64,000 nucleotides of DNA, from assembly GCA_029851415.1 (NCBI GenBank), contig CM056743.1, forward strand, positions 97,500,501-97,564,500, read 5' to 3'. The DNA is from Eretmocerus hayati (Eukaryota; Arthropoda; Insecta; Hymenoptera; Aphelinidae). This document shows positions 34,863 to 46,745 of the stretch, piece after piece (positions within the stretch are counted from its first letter, which is position 1; each line of letters begins with the position of its first letter). The position numbers and the translations under genes were made by a program. Below the pieces are notes generated by a model that had not been told where the DNA came from, searched no databases, and was given only the letters and a program-made list of their open reading frames with translations.

Positions 34863-36330
34863 CAGTACCTTTCATAAATAATGGATCATACATACTTGCA
34901 CTATTTTGATGATATCTCCGGTCCCCTTGGGTTTACAGAAATTTTTAAAAAAGCATCTTAAAGGTCTTAAGAAACCTTTCGATCCATGTGATGCAAAAAA
35001 ATTTTTTGGATTTTTTCATGCCTCAAAATCGATGATGAAAATTTGAAAAAATTTTCACTTTAATCAATCACCTGTCATTCTTAAGGAAGTGGCTCAATCG
35101 AAAAAATTCTTTTGGCATCTTGTAGCTCTCTTCAAGACCTTGGAAATCCTTTTTTCAAAATTTTTCTACGACCTTCCTGGTCCAAATTAGAACCATATTG
35201 CGATTGACATGTTACGCGTGCGAATGCATATAATCGATGAGAGACGAGTAGGCCTGATATTTTTATTTTTCCATTCACCAGTCAGAAAATCATCATTCGA
35301 AACTGTGATAAAACATATTTTCTATGTGAAATTGTCTGAATTTTCAAAAAATGAAGTCAGAATTCCTCTAGGGGGCGACCGAAGCAAGTTATAAGTAATT
35401 TTTCATCGAGAATTTAGATTTTCTCGGGTAATTCTGTTTTTACGAGCTTTTAAAATTCGCCATTCACTACAAAACTCTGATCTCGGCATGATGGATGGGT
35501 TTTGTGGATCGATATCGATCATATGGTATGTGGAAAAAAACGAACTTTGTATGGGATAGATTCTCCTCGTTGGTTGGTAGCGATCAAATAGCCTCAATAC
35601 TCCACATTTTCAACTAAAGTACGGCCAGTAACCAGTATTTGTGTTGCAATCGTTTTTGTCCACATACCATATGATCGATAACAATCCACAAAACCCATCC
35701 ATCATGCCGAGATTAGAGTTTTGTAGTGAATGGCGAATTTTACAAGCTCGTAAAAACAGAATTACCCGAGAAAATCTAAATTCTCGATGAAAAATTACTT
35801 ATAACTTGCTTCGGTCGCCCCCTAGAGGGCTTCTGACTTCATTTTCTGAAAATCCAGACAATTTTACATGGAAAATATGTTTTATCACAGTTTCGGATGA
35901 TGATTCTCTGACTAGTGAATGGAAAAATGAAAATATCAGGCCTACTCGTCTCTCATCGATTATATGCATTCGCACGCGTAACATGTCAATCGCAATATGG
36001 TTCTAATTTGGACCAGGAAGGTCGTAGAAAAATTTTGAAAAAAGGATTTCCAAGGTCTTGAAGAGAGCTACAAGATGCCAAGAGAATTTTTTCGATCGAG
36101 CCACTTCCTTAAAAATGACAGGTGATTGATTAAAGTAAAAAATTTCTCAATTTTCATCATCGTTTTTGAGTCATGAAAAAATTCAAGAAAATTTTTTGCA
36201 TCACATGGATCGAAAGGTTTTTTCAAGACCTTTAAGATGCTTTTTTCAAAATTTCTGTAAACCCAAGGGGACCGGAGACATCATCAAAATAGTGCAAGTA
36301 TGTATGATCCATTATTTATGAAAGGTACTG
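34863..36330. mobile_element. 1468-bp TA-flanked foldback nested in the LTR element
   Basis: Ends begin CAGTACCTTTCATAAATAAT on both sides and are bounded by TA (34861-34862 and 36331-36332), typical of Tc1/mariner/pogo target choice. The arms (about 34863-35540 and 35665-36330) are nearly perfect reverse complements around a loop of about 120 bp. Two 61-codon frames in the arms are mirror images of each other and not genes. Confidence 0.92.
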
Positions 36331-36332
36331 TA

Positions 36333-37792
36333 AGGCATTGCATTCGTCGTACTCTGATCAGTGGATCGATGAACTATATATACACCGGGTACGGGATATC
36401 ACGATGTAGTTTCTACTTTCATCGAAATCTGCCACCCGATTCTAACTTTGGGAATTTTCAACTCTACTTTCGATGCCTCCATACTTCTACGCTTCTAAAC
36501 TTCTATTCTTCTATACTTCTATGCCTCTAAATTTTTATGCTTCCAAACCCCTATGCTTCTAAACTTCTATGGTTTTTATAAACTTCTAGGTGGAGTTGAA
36601 ATCCCTTTTTGTGATTGACTTCTAGGTTATTAGGTGGTGAACCTGCCATAGCGTTTACTTGTGTGACACGTTAGCCACCTTACACGAGCTACTAATTTGC
36701 CACCGCACCAATACCTGCACTGCAGTGTATCAGCTACAAGCAATATCTCAGCTATGCACACATGCAACTTCTAATACACATTATTATTGTCATCGAATAA
36801 CCTTTGACACATCTAGTTTTATGCCGTTTGTTTGGATCATGCCACTGCACCGACACCTGCACCGCAGTGTACCAGACAGATAAGCATATCGTATCCGCGC
36901 GCATACCTCTATCACGCGTTTTCACATATTTCAAATTACATTTCGACGTGTCAACACAAATGTCGATGATCTGGTTGGAGCAAGCACCACCACGGCGAGT
37001 TGACGACGCACAGCGCTCATCAAACTCTGTTCGGCGGCTCTGAAAAATGTGAGCAGGCGTCAACCTGTACGTCTAGAAATAAGCCCCTAACTTCTAGCTA
37101 ATGTATGTACACACGGCAATGTGAACATTTTGGTCTCCAAAAGTAGAGAAAACCCACTTCAAACTAGGCACAACTCGGTATTGCGCATCACAATCTAACA
37201 TCTCGCAACACTATTCGATTTCATTCTCGAATCACTCGTCCGAGGAGAAAATTCACGCACGACGGAATCATCGAGAATCGAGTTGCCGTTTCCATGTTAA
37301 ATGCGAAAGTAGCAAAAAAAGGAGGCCAAAAGATGCTCTGCGCGCGTCCCCGCGCCATTATGGCTCTCCCTCCGCATTCTCGGAAACACGTGTTTACATT
37401 CGCTCGTTCTACGCGATTTCCTAAAAATGCCAACTTTCCGAGTGCGGCTCTTGATGAGCGTAACCTCAATACGTGACTCCTGGTGAGCACTTAACACTAG
37501 CCGATTCACTTTCGACAAGCGCCAACCTCTAGATGTTCCGCTCTTGGTGAGCACTTCCTTCCAGACGCGAGACTCGCTATGAATGCAGCTTTACGTTGCG
37601 CGTCTCCTCCTGGATGTGCATCTTCTCGACCGCGCCGCTTTTCCACGTCTACCGGTGAGCGACGGCATCTAGGTGTGACGACGCGCGCTAACCTCTATAT
37701 ATGTGGTCGTGCCCGAGCTCCGAGAGCATTTTCTGAGTCGAGCGTCGCCGCGTCATCCTGGCACAATCGCCCCGGTACGGGCTTCTGCACGA
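36333..37792. other. Interior of the LTR element, 5' side
   Basis: Continuation of the LTR interior toward the primer-binding site. Contains (CTTCTAA)-type repeats at 36480-36600 and a CpG-rich stretch from 37220 to 37790 that would form the untranslated leader on the minus strand. ORFs of 79-103 codons have no capsid or protease motif. Confidence 0.5.
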
Positions 37793-37810
37793 CGTGCTGG
37801 TCTCATAACC
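37793..37810 (-). promoter_or_regulatory. Primer-binding site, half initiator-tRNA-Met type
   Basis: Immediately inside the 5' LTR, reading GGTTATGAGACCAGCACG on the minus strand. It contains the complement of the CAT anticodon loop, and not the usual TGG complementary to a tRNA 3' end. Two mismatches to the canonical initiator tRNA-Met fragment are seen. Confidence 0.65.
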
Positions 37811-38152
37811 TATTAGAGTGGGCGCCGGGTTCTTCTAATAACGCTCACTTTTATATAAGAAAATACGCGAGTCACACGTGAGATTTATTACAAACAATTA
37901 AAAGACTCTACAAAGATCAAAATCTAGGTACACAGAGTAATACGATCTAGTACAATAAAGAGCGAGTTACAGCGTGAACACACAACACGATGTGCTCCGC
38001 GTCTAGGAACGGCACGCAACCGACTGGACAGCAAGGAAAACGACGAGACGAGGAGAGACTGGTGCGCGCAGGCGCCCTAAGCGCCCGTATCAGCACAGCG
38101 CGACAATGTGTAGATGCAGGACTCATGAGTAGACGCCGCAGAGAACTCAACA
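37811..38152 (-). repeat. 5' LTR
   Basis: 342-bp partner of the 32232-32573 repeat, ending at the ATTCC duplication. It contains an AATAAA on the minus strand near 37887 and a GC-rich U3-like part toward 38150. Confidence 0.9.
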
Positions 38153-38647
38153 ATTCCCATAACACTAAATAGTTGTTACTATAACTATAAAAATGATGAT
38201 AATTTCACAAAATAAAATAATTTTGATATATCCTGTCATTCATCATAGACCTATTAGAAATATGATTTATTTATACGCAATGATGCTATTTCATTGATTT
38301 TTTCTGAATTCATAGGTAAAAGTTACTTCCGATAGCGAGTCTGAGAGTCCCGGCAACAAGTAATTACAAAGATGAGTTTCAAGTTCTTCAAATTTCCCTT
38401 GGCTCACCTCTATAGTCGATGTAGATAACCGAAAATGTATGATAACTATCCATCGTTTTGTTATGGATGAGTAACTCAATAAAAAATATCGAGATGATGT
38501 CAGGGATGACGTATTATTAAAATATCTCCGTGACGATTTCTGACTTGAAGAAGGAATTATGACTTGGAGGGTGTTTGGTTGGTTATCAATCTTCGTTCAA
38601 CTATGTTTGTTAGCGAAAAAAATTATGACTTGATTCAATGGAAAAAA

Positions 38648-38723
38648 AAATTGATTTGGCCGGGGATCGAAGCTGGACCGACAAAATGAGAGGCAGACAC
38701 GCTAACCACTAGGCTACCGCAGC
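38648..38723 (-). ncRNA. tRNA-like Pol III unit, copy 2
   Basis: Inverted counterpart of the unit at 31929, with the same A box (TAGCCTAGTGG), B box (GCTTCGATCCC) and a shorter T run of nine. Its presence at the matching position of both arms shows that the unit was there before or during formation of the inverted duplication. Confidence 0.6.
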
Positions 38724-39047
38724 ATTTACTTAGCATGCATGAAAAGACGTATATAAATCGCGGCCCCTCGGGGGGGCTTGAGATTTGGGTTATGGAACCC
38801 AGTATTTGGAAGTGATTACTTGCGGCATGTTGTCAGATAACATGCTGCGAGTGATTAATATCATTTTTGCACGCTGCAAATAGTATAGAATGTTTTTGAG
38901 CGCGGGCTCGCGGCTTTACACGAGCGCGAGCAGACAACTCCTATACATAGGTATATCCCGCTGTCCCAATACGGCTGCCATATTGGCTCGGGAGAGGGGA
39001 GCTGTAGGGGAGAGAAGGCATTAACCATGCTTCCTATCCGCGCCACT

Positions 39048-39717
39048 GCTTAGTCGCATCTGGCTGGAAAAGATAGGAACACTCGTAACTTCTCTAGTTC
39101 ATAGTACTCATTCAATCAAATACATTCGGAAAATAGCCAAGACAAATTAAATACATTTTCCATTTTTCCAAAAAATCAAAATAAAATATCCCAGCTTGCG
39201 CGGATCCGCCGCGAGATTAATACCTCACCAGCTGCCTGTACTCAATGACCATATTTTTCTACACCCCTCTACCGGATACACTGACCTCTAGTTACGCACT
39301 TAACTGCGTGTTGTTAATTATAATTTTATCATTTTATTGTTTTGAGATAGCCCAGATCACAACCTGATGGTCTGCAGTAGCGATCCTCTGCAGACTACTA
39401 GGTTGTGATCTGGGCTATCTCAAAAGGATTGAATGATAAAATTATAATTAACAACACGCAATTAAGTGAGTAACTAGAGGTCAGTCTATCCGGTAGAGGG
39501 GTGTAGAGAAATATGATCATTGAGTACAGGCAGCTGGTGAGGTATTAATCTCGTGGAGGATCCGCGCAAGCTGGGATATTCTATTTCGATTTTTTGGAAA
39601 AATGAAGAATGTATTTAATCCGTCTTGGCAATTTTCCGAATGTATTTAATTGAATGAGTACTATGAACTAGAGAAGTTACGAGTTTTTCTATCTTTTCCA
39701 ACCAGATGCGACGAAGC
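39048..39717. mobile_element. 670-bp MULE-like hairpin element
   Basis: An almost perfect palindrome with arms of about 330 bp. Ends read GCTTAGTCGCATCTGGCTGG (left) and GCTTCGTCGCATCTGGTTGG (right, inward), flanked by the identical 9-bp sequence CGCGCCACT (39039-39047 and 39718-39726). A 9-bp duplication is characteristic of Mutator-like elements, although the family call is an inference. It interrupts the right arm of the outer foldback, whose left arm shows the uninterrupted site. Confidence 0.92.
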
Positions 39718-39738
39718 CGCGCCACTGAGTCGGCAGAC

Positions 39739-40620
39739 CTTTTAGGAAGGAACGTACTACTCTCCAGATCCGCGAAAAAGCAGCTGGCACCACCTTGGTA
39801 AAAAATTTTGATGAGTATCGTATGGTATCGTATAGAATGAGATACCATACGATACTTATGCGATACTCACGACCATGTGATACCATACGATACTCATAAG
39901 ATATTTCACAATATTTTGCGACGGGCACCCCTACACTACCGCAACCCGCTAAGCATCGGCGTGCCCGCGCAGTAATGCCACAGGCACCAGGCCAACTGTA
40001 TGCTTACACCAGTCACCGCCAGGTGGACACCAATCTCTCTCACAAGCGGAACAGAGGACCATAGGAAGGAAACCAGCCCAACCGCAGAAGCAGAGTCAGT
40101 CGGCCCGGAGCTCGGGCTCAACTCAGTAGTTAATCTTGGGAGCTCCAAGTATTAACTCTCTCGATCTTTCTCGGCTTCAGGAGCTCTAGAGTCGTGATAG
40201 AAAGACCTCGGGAGCACCGAGGCAGAAATGTTATCCAGGAGCTCTGGATATCAGCCATCCTAAATCTTCGCATCCTGGGAGCACCAAGATATGTAAGATT
40301 AGTTAGGATATTGTATCCTGTATAACCCGCCCGCGAAAACCGACCGGGGTGAAGGCATTTGGTGGGAGCTCCATCAAATAACGCTGTCAGGAGTCCACTG
40401 ACAGACTAGTTCACTAGCCAGTCGCTGTGCTGCTCATCGCAAGGAGCTCTTGAGATGAATAGAACAGTACCCGTATTATTCCGTTCAAGTAACTTCAGAT
40501 GAATTGTATTTCTATCAACAGTTTTTAGGGTTATTACAGTGTAGCAGTGAATTAGCCAAGGCCTGAGGGCAATCGGATATATCATTATTAATTCTTTTGT
40601 ACATATGATTCTTAATATAT
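39739..40620. repeat. GATACCATACGATACTC repeat around an unidentified insert
   Basis: Positions 39805-39905 and 40700-40870 share short palindromic phrases such as GATACCATACGATACTC. Between them (about 39920-40620) lies a different block rich in GGAGCTC and CGGGAGCACC that looks like an LTR or other insertion, but no direct-repeat ends could be confirmed. A 70-codon minus-strand ORF has no motif. Confidence 0.4.
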
Positions 40621-41039
40621 ATTATTTATTCCAACTTCGTTGTATTCAATTGTCATTCCCACCTAGAATTCCCGACATCCCGAAATCCCCTCAGTTACAA
40701 TTTGCAATACGAACTCATACGTACTCGAGGGATACTATACGATACTTTTCCACAGATACGCATGGGATACCATACGACACTCATGTGGAATCAACATCAT
40801 ATGCAGTGATATACTAATGAGATATTATAAGATACTCGCCCAAGGAATGCCCTGTATTCTTATACGATACCCTGCTGCAAAAGTTCGATTGGATTTGATT
40901 GAAATACATCCAATCGTTCTGAATCTAGAATATGATGATAAATTTGAAACATGACTTTCGGGATTGAGGAAGATTGGAGTTCAATAACGATCAATGATGT
41001 TGATTATGATTCGAACAGTATAGACCAATCTTCACCAAT

Positions 41040-43870
41040 GCAGACTTTTCGCATTGTAAGTGAGATTGCCAATCAATCTCAATACTTACTGCCAGTATTC
41101 GGAAGTCGTTGTTCTATCTGTATGAATGCTGATTCCCTTGATAGGATATCGCGATTCCAATCCGTGTCAATGCCATAAAAAAGCATTGACATGCTATGGG
41201 TCCTATCTACTTCAATCGATTTCAACACTGTTTTTCAGTAATGGAAACATCGAGATCTCAATCCGCCTCAATCGACCTCAATACTGACTGGGAGCATTGG
41301 AGACCTTTAATCCTATTTATCTGAATCGATTTGAATGACGGATATCATTATTGGAATTTCGAAATCCTATCTGCTTCAATCGATTTCAATACTGTTTCCC
41401 AGTATTGGAAACATCGGGATCTCAATCCGCCTCAATCGACCTCAATACTGAGTGGAAGTATTGGAGTCTTAATATCCTATTTATCTGAATCGATTTGAGT
41501 GCTGGATATCAATATTGGAGATTCGAGATCCTATCTGCCTCAATCGATTCCAATACTGATTTTCAGTATTGGAAACATCGAGAACTCAATCCCCCTCAAT
41601 CGACCTCAATACTGACTTTCAGTCATTATTACAAATCAACGTCTCACATATACATCACTCACATTACAGCTAAGGTTTCAATACAATCCAATACTTATTT
41701 TAATCATGATCGCATCAACATATCATCGCATTACATAACTAAACGATATTTGGAGATTCTGTCACTCATCAGTCTTATATAGGAACAGGAGGGATGGTTC
41801 GTCGCTTGCGAGAAAGCAATCCCATGATATTTGGATGCAAACTGAGATGGTCATCGAAACGCCGCCTAGCGTCAGCCACTCGAATTCTATCGGCCTCAAT
41901 CGATTCCGTTACTAACTTTCAGGAATGGGAAGTTCAATAACTCACACTACGTCAATCGGTCCCAATACTGACTATGAGCACTGACGAGTTTATTTATCGT
42001 CCTTAATCGATTTGAATGCTGAATATCAGTATTGGGGACTTGAAATCCTATCTGCCCAGTCGAATCCAGTACTGTTTTCAAGTATTGGGAACATCGAGAT
42101 TTCAACCCACTTCAATCGATCTCAATACTGACTGTGAGTATTCTAGCCCTCATATCCTAATAACCTGAATCGATTTGAGTACTGTCTCTCAGTATTGGGT
42201 AGATCGCTATCTCAATCCACTTCAATCGATCTCAATACTGAAAGTAAGCATTAGAAACCCTATATCTTATCTAGATGAATCAATTTGAATGCTGGATATC
42301 AGTATTGAGGACTTGAAATCCTATCTGCCCCAATCGATTCGAGAACTATCTTTCAGTATTGGAAACATCGGGTTCTCAATCCGCTTCAATCGATCTCAAT
42401 ACTTATTTTCAGCATTGCAGATCTTATATTCTATCTACTTGAATCGATTTAAATGCTGGATATCAGTATTGAGGACTTGAAATCCTATCTGCCCGAATCG
42501 ATTCCAGAACTGTCTTTCAGTATTGGAAACATCGGGATCTCAATACGCTTCAATCGATCTCAATACTGATGTTCAGCATTGCAGACCTTATATGATATTT
42601 ACCTGGATCGATTCAAATGCTGAATATCAGTATCGAGGACTGGAAATCCTATCTGCCCCAATCGATTCCAGTACTGTTTCTCAGTATTGGGAACATCGAG
42701 ATCTCAACCCACTCTGATCGATCTCAATACTGACTGTGAGTATTGTAGCCCTAATATCCTAATAACCTGAATTGATTTCAGTACTGCCTCTCAGTATTGG
42801 GTAGATCGCTACCTCAATCCACTTCAATCGATCTCAGTACTGAAAGTAAGCATTAGAAACCTTATATCCTATCTAGTTGGATCAACTTGGATGCTGAAGA
42901 TCAGTATTGGGGAATTGGAATCCTATTTGCCCCAATCGATCCCAGTGCTCTCTTTCAGTATTGGTCACATCGGGTTCTTGATCAGCTTCAATCGATCTCA
43001 ATACTGATTCTCAGCATCGGACACCTTATGAACTATTTACCTGAATCGCAATGAACGCTGGATATCAGTATTGAGGACTTAAACTCCCATCTGCCCCAAT
43101 CGATTGCAGAACTGTTTTCCAGTATTCGGAATATCGGGTTCTCAATCCGCTTCACTCGATCTTAATACTGCTTTTCAGCATTAAAGACCTTATATCATAT
43201 TCATCTGGGTAGAATTGAATGCTGAATACCAGTATTGAGGACTTGGAATCCTATCTGCCCCAATCTATTCCAGTAGTGTTTTTCGGAAGTGGGAACTTCG
43301 AGATCTCGATCAGCTTCGATAGATTTCAATACTGCTTTCAGCATTGCAGACCTTATATGATATTCACCTGAATCGAATTGAATGCTGAATATCAGTAATG
43401 AGGACTTGGAACCCTATCCGCCTCAATCATTCCCAGTACTGTATTTCAGTATTGGGAATATCGGGATCTCAATACGCTTCGATCGATCTCAATACTGATG
43501 TTCAGCAAGGCAGACCTTATATCATATTTACTTGAATCGATTCACATGCTGTGTATCAGATTGGGAATGAGAAGTCCTATCTGCCTCAATAGATCCAAAT
43601 ACTGACCTTTAACATTGGATACCGTATATTCTATCTACGTCAATATACCTGAATGATGGATGTTAGTATTGAGGACTTGAAATCCTATCTGCCCCAATCG
43701 ATTCCAGTACCGTCTTCCAGTATTGCAAACATCGAGATCTCGATCCACCCCAATCGATTTCAATACTGATTCTCAGCATTGCAGACCTTATAACCCGTTC
43801 ACCTGACCAATAGCAAAACTCATCTTCAGGCCGTTCCAATTCTGCCCAGCAGTATTGAATTCGATTCAAA
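41040..43870. repeat. Satellite with about 164-bp higher-order unit of palindromic monomers
   Basis: Monomers of about 55 bp contain an inverted pair CAATACTG-N4-CAGTATTG preceded by CAATCGATT. Three successive, distinguishable monomers recur every 162-166 bp (landmark ATCCTATCTGCC at about 42046, 42319, 42484 and 42647), i.e. a trimeric higher-order organisation. The array is interrupted near 41630-41890 by unrelated sequence. Confidence 0.85.
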
Positions 43871-44720
43871 TATATGAAATCAGGAAGAGTTCAATACTGA
43901 TAGTGAGTATTGAGAGGGATGGAATAACCATGCACCCACGATTTCAATTCGATTCTGTAGTATTCATCTCGATTGGTCAATCACGCAATGAGTGATTGGG
44001 TCATCATCGAAATCGATTGATGCAGTCGACTCAATGCTGCCCGGAAGGATTCAGACCGAAAGCAGAACTCATCTTTAGGCCGTTCCAATCCTGCTCAGCA
44101 GTATTGAATTCGATTGAGATGTATGAAATCTAGAAGAGTTCAATACTGATTGTGAGTATTGAGAGGGATAGAATAATCATGCACCCACGATTCCAATCAG
44201 ATTCAGTAGTATTCATCTTGATTGGTCAATCACGCAATGACTGATTGGCCCATCATTGAAATCGATTGAGGCAGTGAATTCAATTCTGCCTGGCAGCAAT
44301 CAGATCGATAGCATAACTCATCCTCAGGCCTCATCAATCGCGCTCAGCAGTATTGAATTCGATTGAAATATATGGAATCTGGTGGAGTCGAATACTGATT
44401 GTGAGTATTGAGAAGGATAGAATGACCATGTACCCACGATTCCAATCCGATTCTGTAGTATTCATCTCGATTCGTCAATCACGCAATGAGTGATTGGGTC
44501 ATCATTGAAATCGATTGACGGAGTCGACTCAATGATGCCTGGCAGGATTCAGACCGATAGCGAAACTTATCCTAAGTCCATACCAATCCTGCTCAGCAGT
44601 ATCGAATCCGATCCAAATATATGAGAACTCGAGGAGTTCAATACTGATCGTAAGTATTGAGGAGGATAGAGACCATGCTCCAGTCATTCGGGATTGGTTA
44701 GGATAGATAATTAGTATCGT
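43870..44720. repeat. Satellite with 250-bp unit
   Basis: Four units, with the phrase GAGTTCAATACTGAT or a variant at 43886, 44136, 44385 and 44634 (spacing 249-250 bp). Shares the CAGTATTGAA palindromic core with the neighbouring 164-bp array, so it is probably a second higher-order form of the same family. Confidence 0.85.
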
Positions 44721-44884
44721 CCCGCAAATTGAATCAGTTTCTGAAGCATTGATCTCGATAGAACAGTGGGAGACGGAATCTATCATTCAATTAGATTGAT
44801 TCCAATACTGTATTGGTTCATTCAAACATATTGAACCAGCAAAGATCTTTCATCCATCCATCCGGATCCTATCCCACATAGCAC

Positions 44885-45130
44885 TGACCGTTTCTGAAAC
44901 GTTTCCTGAACGTTTCGTCGGAAACGTTTCATGAAAAGGTTTCAGTGCCGTCCTGGGCACGTTTCCGAAACGTTTAAATGTCCGCCATCACGGTGCATGG
45001 GTTGGGTACCGGTAACGTTTCCGAAACTTTTCTCCGCAGTTTCTGAGATACTGTCCCGCGTAATTCGACTGTGCACCGTTGATGGTGTCCGAAACGTGTC
45101 TGAAACGTTTCGTATGGATTGTTAATGGGA
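44885..45130. repeat. GAAACGTTTC palindromic array
   Basis: At least six perfect GAAACGTTTC or TTTCCGAAACGTTT copies plus degenerate ones within 250 bp. It begins after CACTGACCGTTTC, a possible CACTA-like end; a matching other end was not found. Confidence 0.75.
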
Positions 45131-45199
45131 AAATACTTGAAAAATATGGTGTCTGAAATGTGTCTGGCTCGATTTGTGAGGTATATTCAAGGGACAACG

Positions 45200-46424
45200 C
45201 TGCTAAAATTTTCCAGGTTCTCAGCGTGTTCAAAACCTTCAATGAAGTAATGGGTCGATCCGTTATTTAGAAATAATGCACGACAATCTTGGACGAGACG
45301 CGATTTATTCAAAATTTATTGATAGCAATAATCTTAAATGTGACACGATTCATCCAAAATAAATTCAGCGAAGTTCCACTATTGTTACCAAATATTACTA
45401 GCAAAGTGGAACGTGAATATCGATAAAAATTTGAAACTAATCTAGTTAACTATAATGACAACGGTATTTATCAAATTATCGCCATGATGTCTGTTTTCTA
45501 ACGGAAGTGTGAGTTAATGAAACCGTAATAAGGGTGATGGAGCTGAATGTACTTCCACCGCGAAAAATGAGCGAATCAGTCAATTCTCTTTCTCAAATAT
45601 TTTTTAGAAGCATCTGATGGAATCGATGCAGAGAACAAATTATAAATCATTCTAAAGCTCAGGTGATTTTTAAGCATTGCTCAAAGTCTCACAGTTCGGG
45701 GTGCGCATATCCAACGGGGAACAATCCTCACCTAGATGGTTTGCGTTTTTTGACGATTCCCATCTGAACCACACAAATATTGCAGCTGTTGACAAAACCA
45801 ATAACATAACAATACGTAGGGAGGATTTCTACAGGTATTCGCCAGGACTACACTAGAAATCGTTTTGATTGAATACCCTGTCGTCACGTAACTCGTGCAA
45901 AATCAGTCTCATACGATGGCGTAAATCCATACGTATAGAAGACTCGAATTTTTGTATGGGTATACAAGATAAGTTGAAAATTCCAAAGTCCAACTATGAG
46001 TTGTATTGTTCCTCAATCTTGGAAGCCCGAATCTGATATTCTCATCTTCCGAGATCAAGAAAATCAGTCATGGAAATCAATTGTCGGGGCCGAGGAACTT
46101 ATCATTACAATTATTCCAAAGTTTCCTTCAGATATGAATATTTGAACGAGGCCTCTCGTCAATTGAGCATGTGTGATCTATTTCTAATGGCCTATGAGTT
46201 CAATAATGGAATCATGAATATGAATCGCAATTCACAATTTCTAAATTATAGACTATATCTAATTGCTCAAAAGCCGCCCGCCCGGACTTGTCAGGTATGG
46301 GAACTTTAAAAAGTGATTTAAATCCCCAAGAATACCATACTCCGAAAACGCATTGAAAAAATCATTACTCCTGTATTTCTTATAATTAATCGAATAACAT
46401 GCGCATTGGATTCAATGCTGTGTG
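45200..46424. other. No recognised gene
   Basis: AT-rich sequence without a supported coding frame; the 79-codon plus-strand ORF at 46070-46309 has no motif. Confidence 0.4.
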
Positions 46425-46745
46425 GCTTCCCGGTTTCTTGTACCGGCATGCGAGTATCCTAGAAAGAATCCGATTTCCCTAATAAAACAATCCTCCTTTA
46501 CAGTCTTGAAACCCGATAATTTGTTGTCTTATAATTCATATAATCATTCATCACACCCGAAGTCTAGATCACCGCCTACATCACATAACGTTATATATCT
46601 GGTGATGTAGAGTCTGGGTGAGATGTATCGTTGTATGAATTTCAGAAAACAGAATTATCAGATCGCAAAACTGTGCAGTAGGATTTCTTATGAGGGAAAT
46701 TGGAATTCTTGGACGCCATACTTGCGTGTCGGTACTAGCAGCAGA
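46425..46745. mobile_element. Approximately 320-bp imperfect foldback MITE
   Basis: Sequence near 46430-46500 (GTACCGGCATGCGAGTATCC, then AGAATCCGATTT) is complementary to 46665-46735. The centre lies near 46600, where a short inverted pair (TCACATAAC/GTGATGT) occurs. The mirrored 62-codon ORFs on both strands arise from this. The ends are uncertain. Confidence 0.6.

Larger units (their letters stand above)
32232..38152 (-). mobile_element. Non-autonomous copia-type LTR retrotransposon
   Basis: Two 342-bp direct repeats (32232-32573 and 37811-38152) are flanked by the 5-bp duplication ATTCC (32227-32231 and 38153-38157). Read on the minus strand the LTR begins TGTTGAGTTCTC. A purine tract (AGAGGAAGGGAG) sits just before the 3' LTR, and next to the 5' LTR is GGTTATGAGACCAGCACG, which matches the complement of the anticodon arm of initiator tRNA-Met at 16 of 18 positions. 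That is the half-tRNA primer known for Drosophila copia. The 5.2-kb interior (3.8 kb without the nested foldback) has no gag, protease, integrase or RT motif, so it is a LARD-like parasite of a copia element. Confidence 0.88.
31585..39738. mobile_element. Outer foldback element with tRNA-like arms
   Basis: The left arm (about 31585-32145, starting AAAAGGTCTGCCGACTCAG) is the reverse complement of the right arm (about 38510-39738, ending CTGAGTCGGCAGACCTTTT) once the 670-bp MULE-like insert at 39048 and its duplication are ignored. The loop originally held about 440 bp (32146-32231 and 38158-38509) and was later invaded by the LTR element. Each arm contains a tRNA-like unit and a CpG-rich outer part. 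No target duplication was identified, so the exact ends are approximate and the class unknown. Confidence 0.7.
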
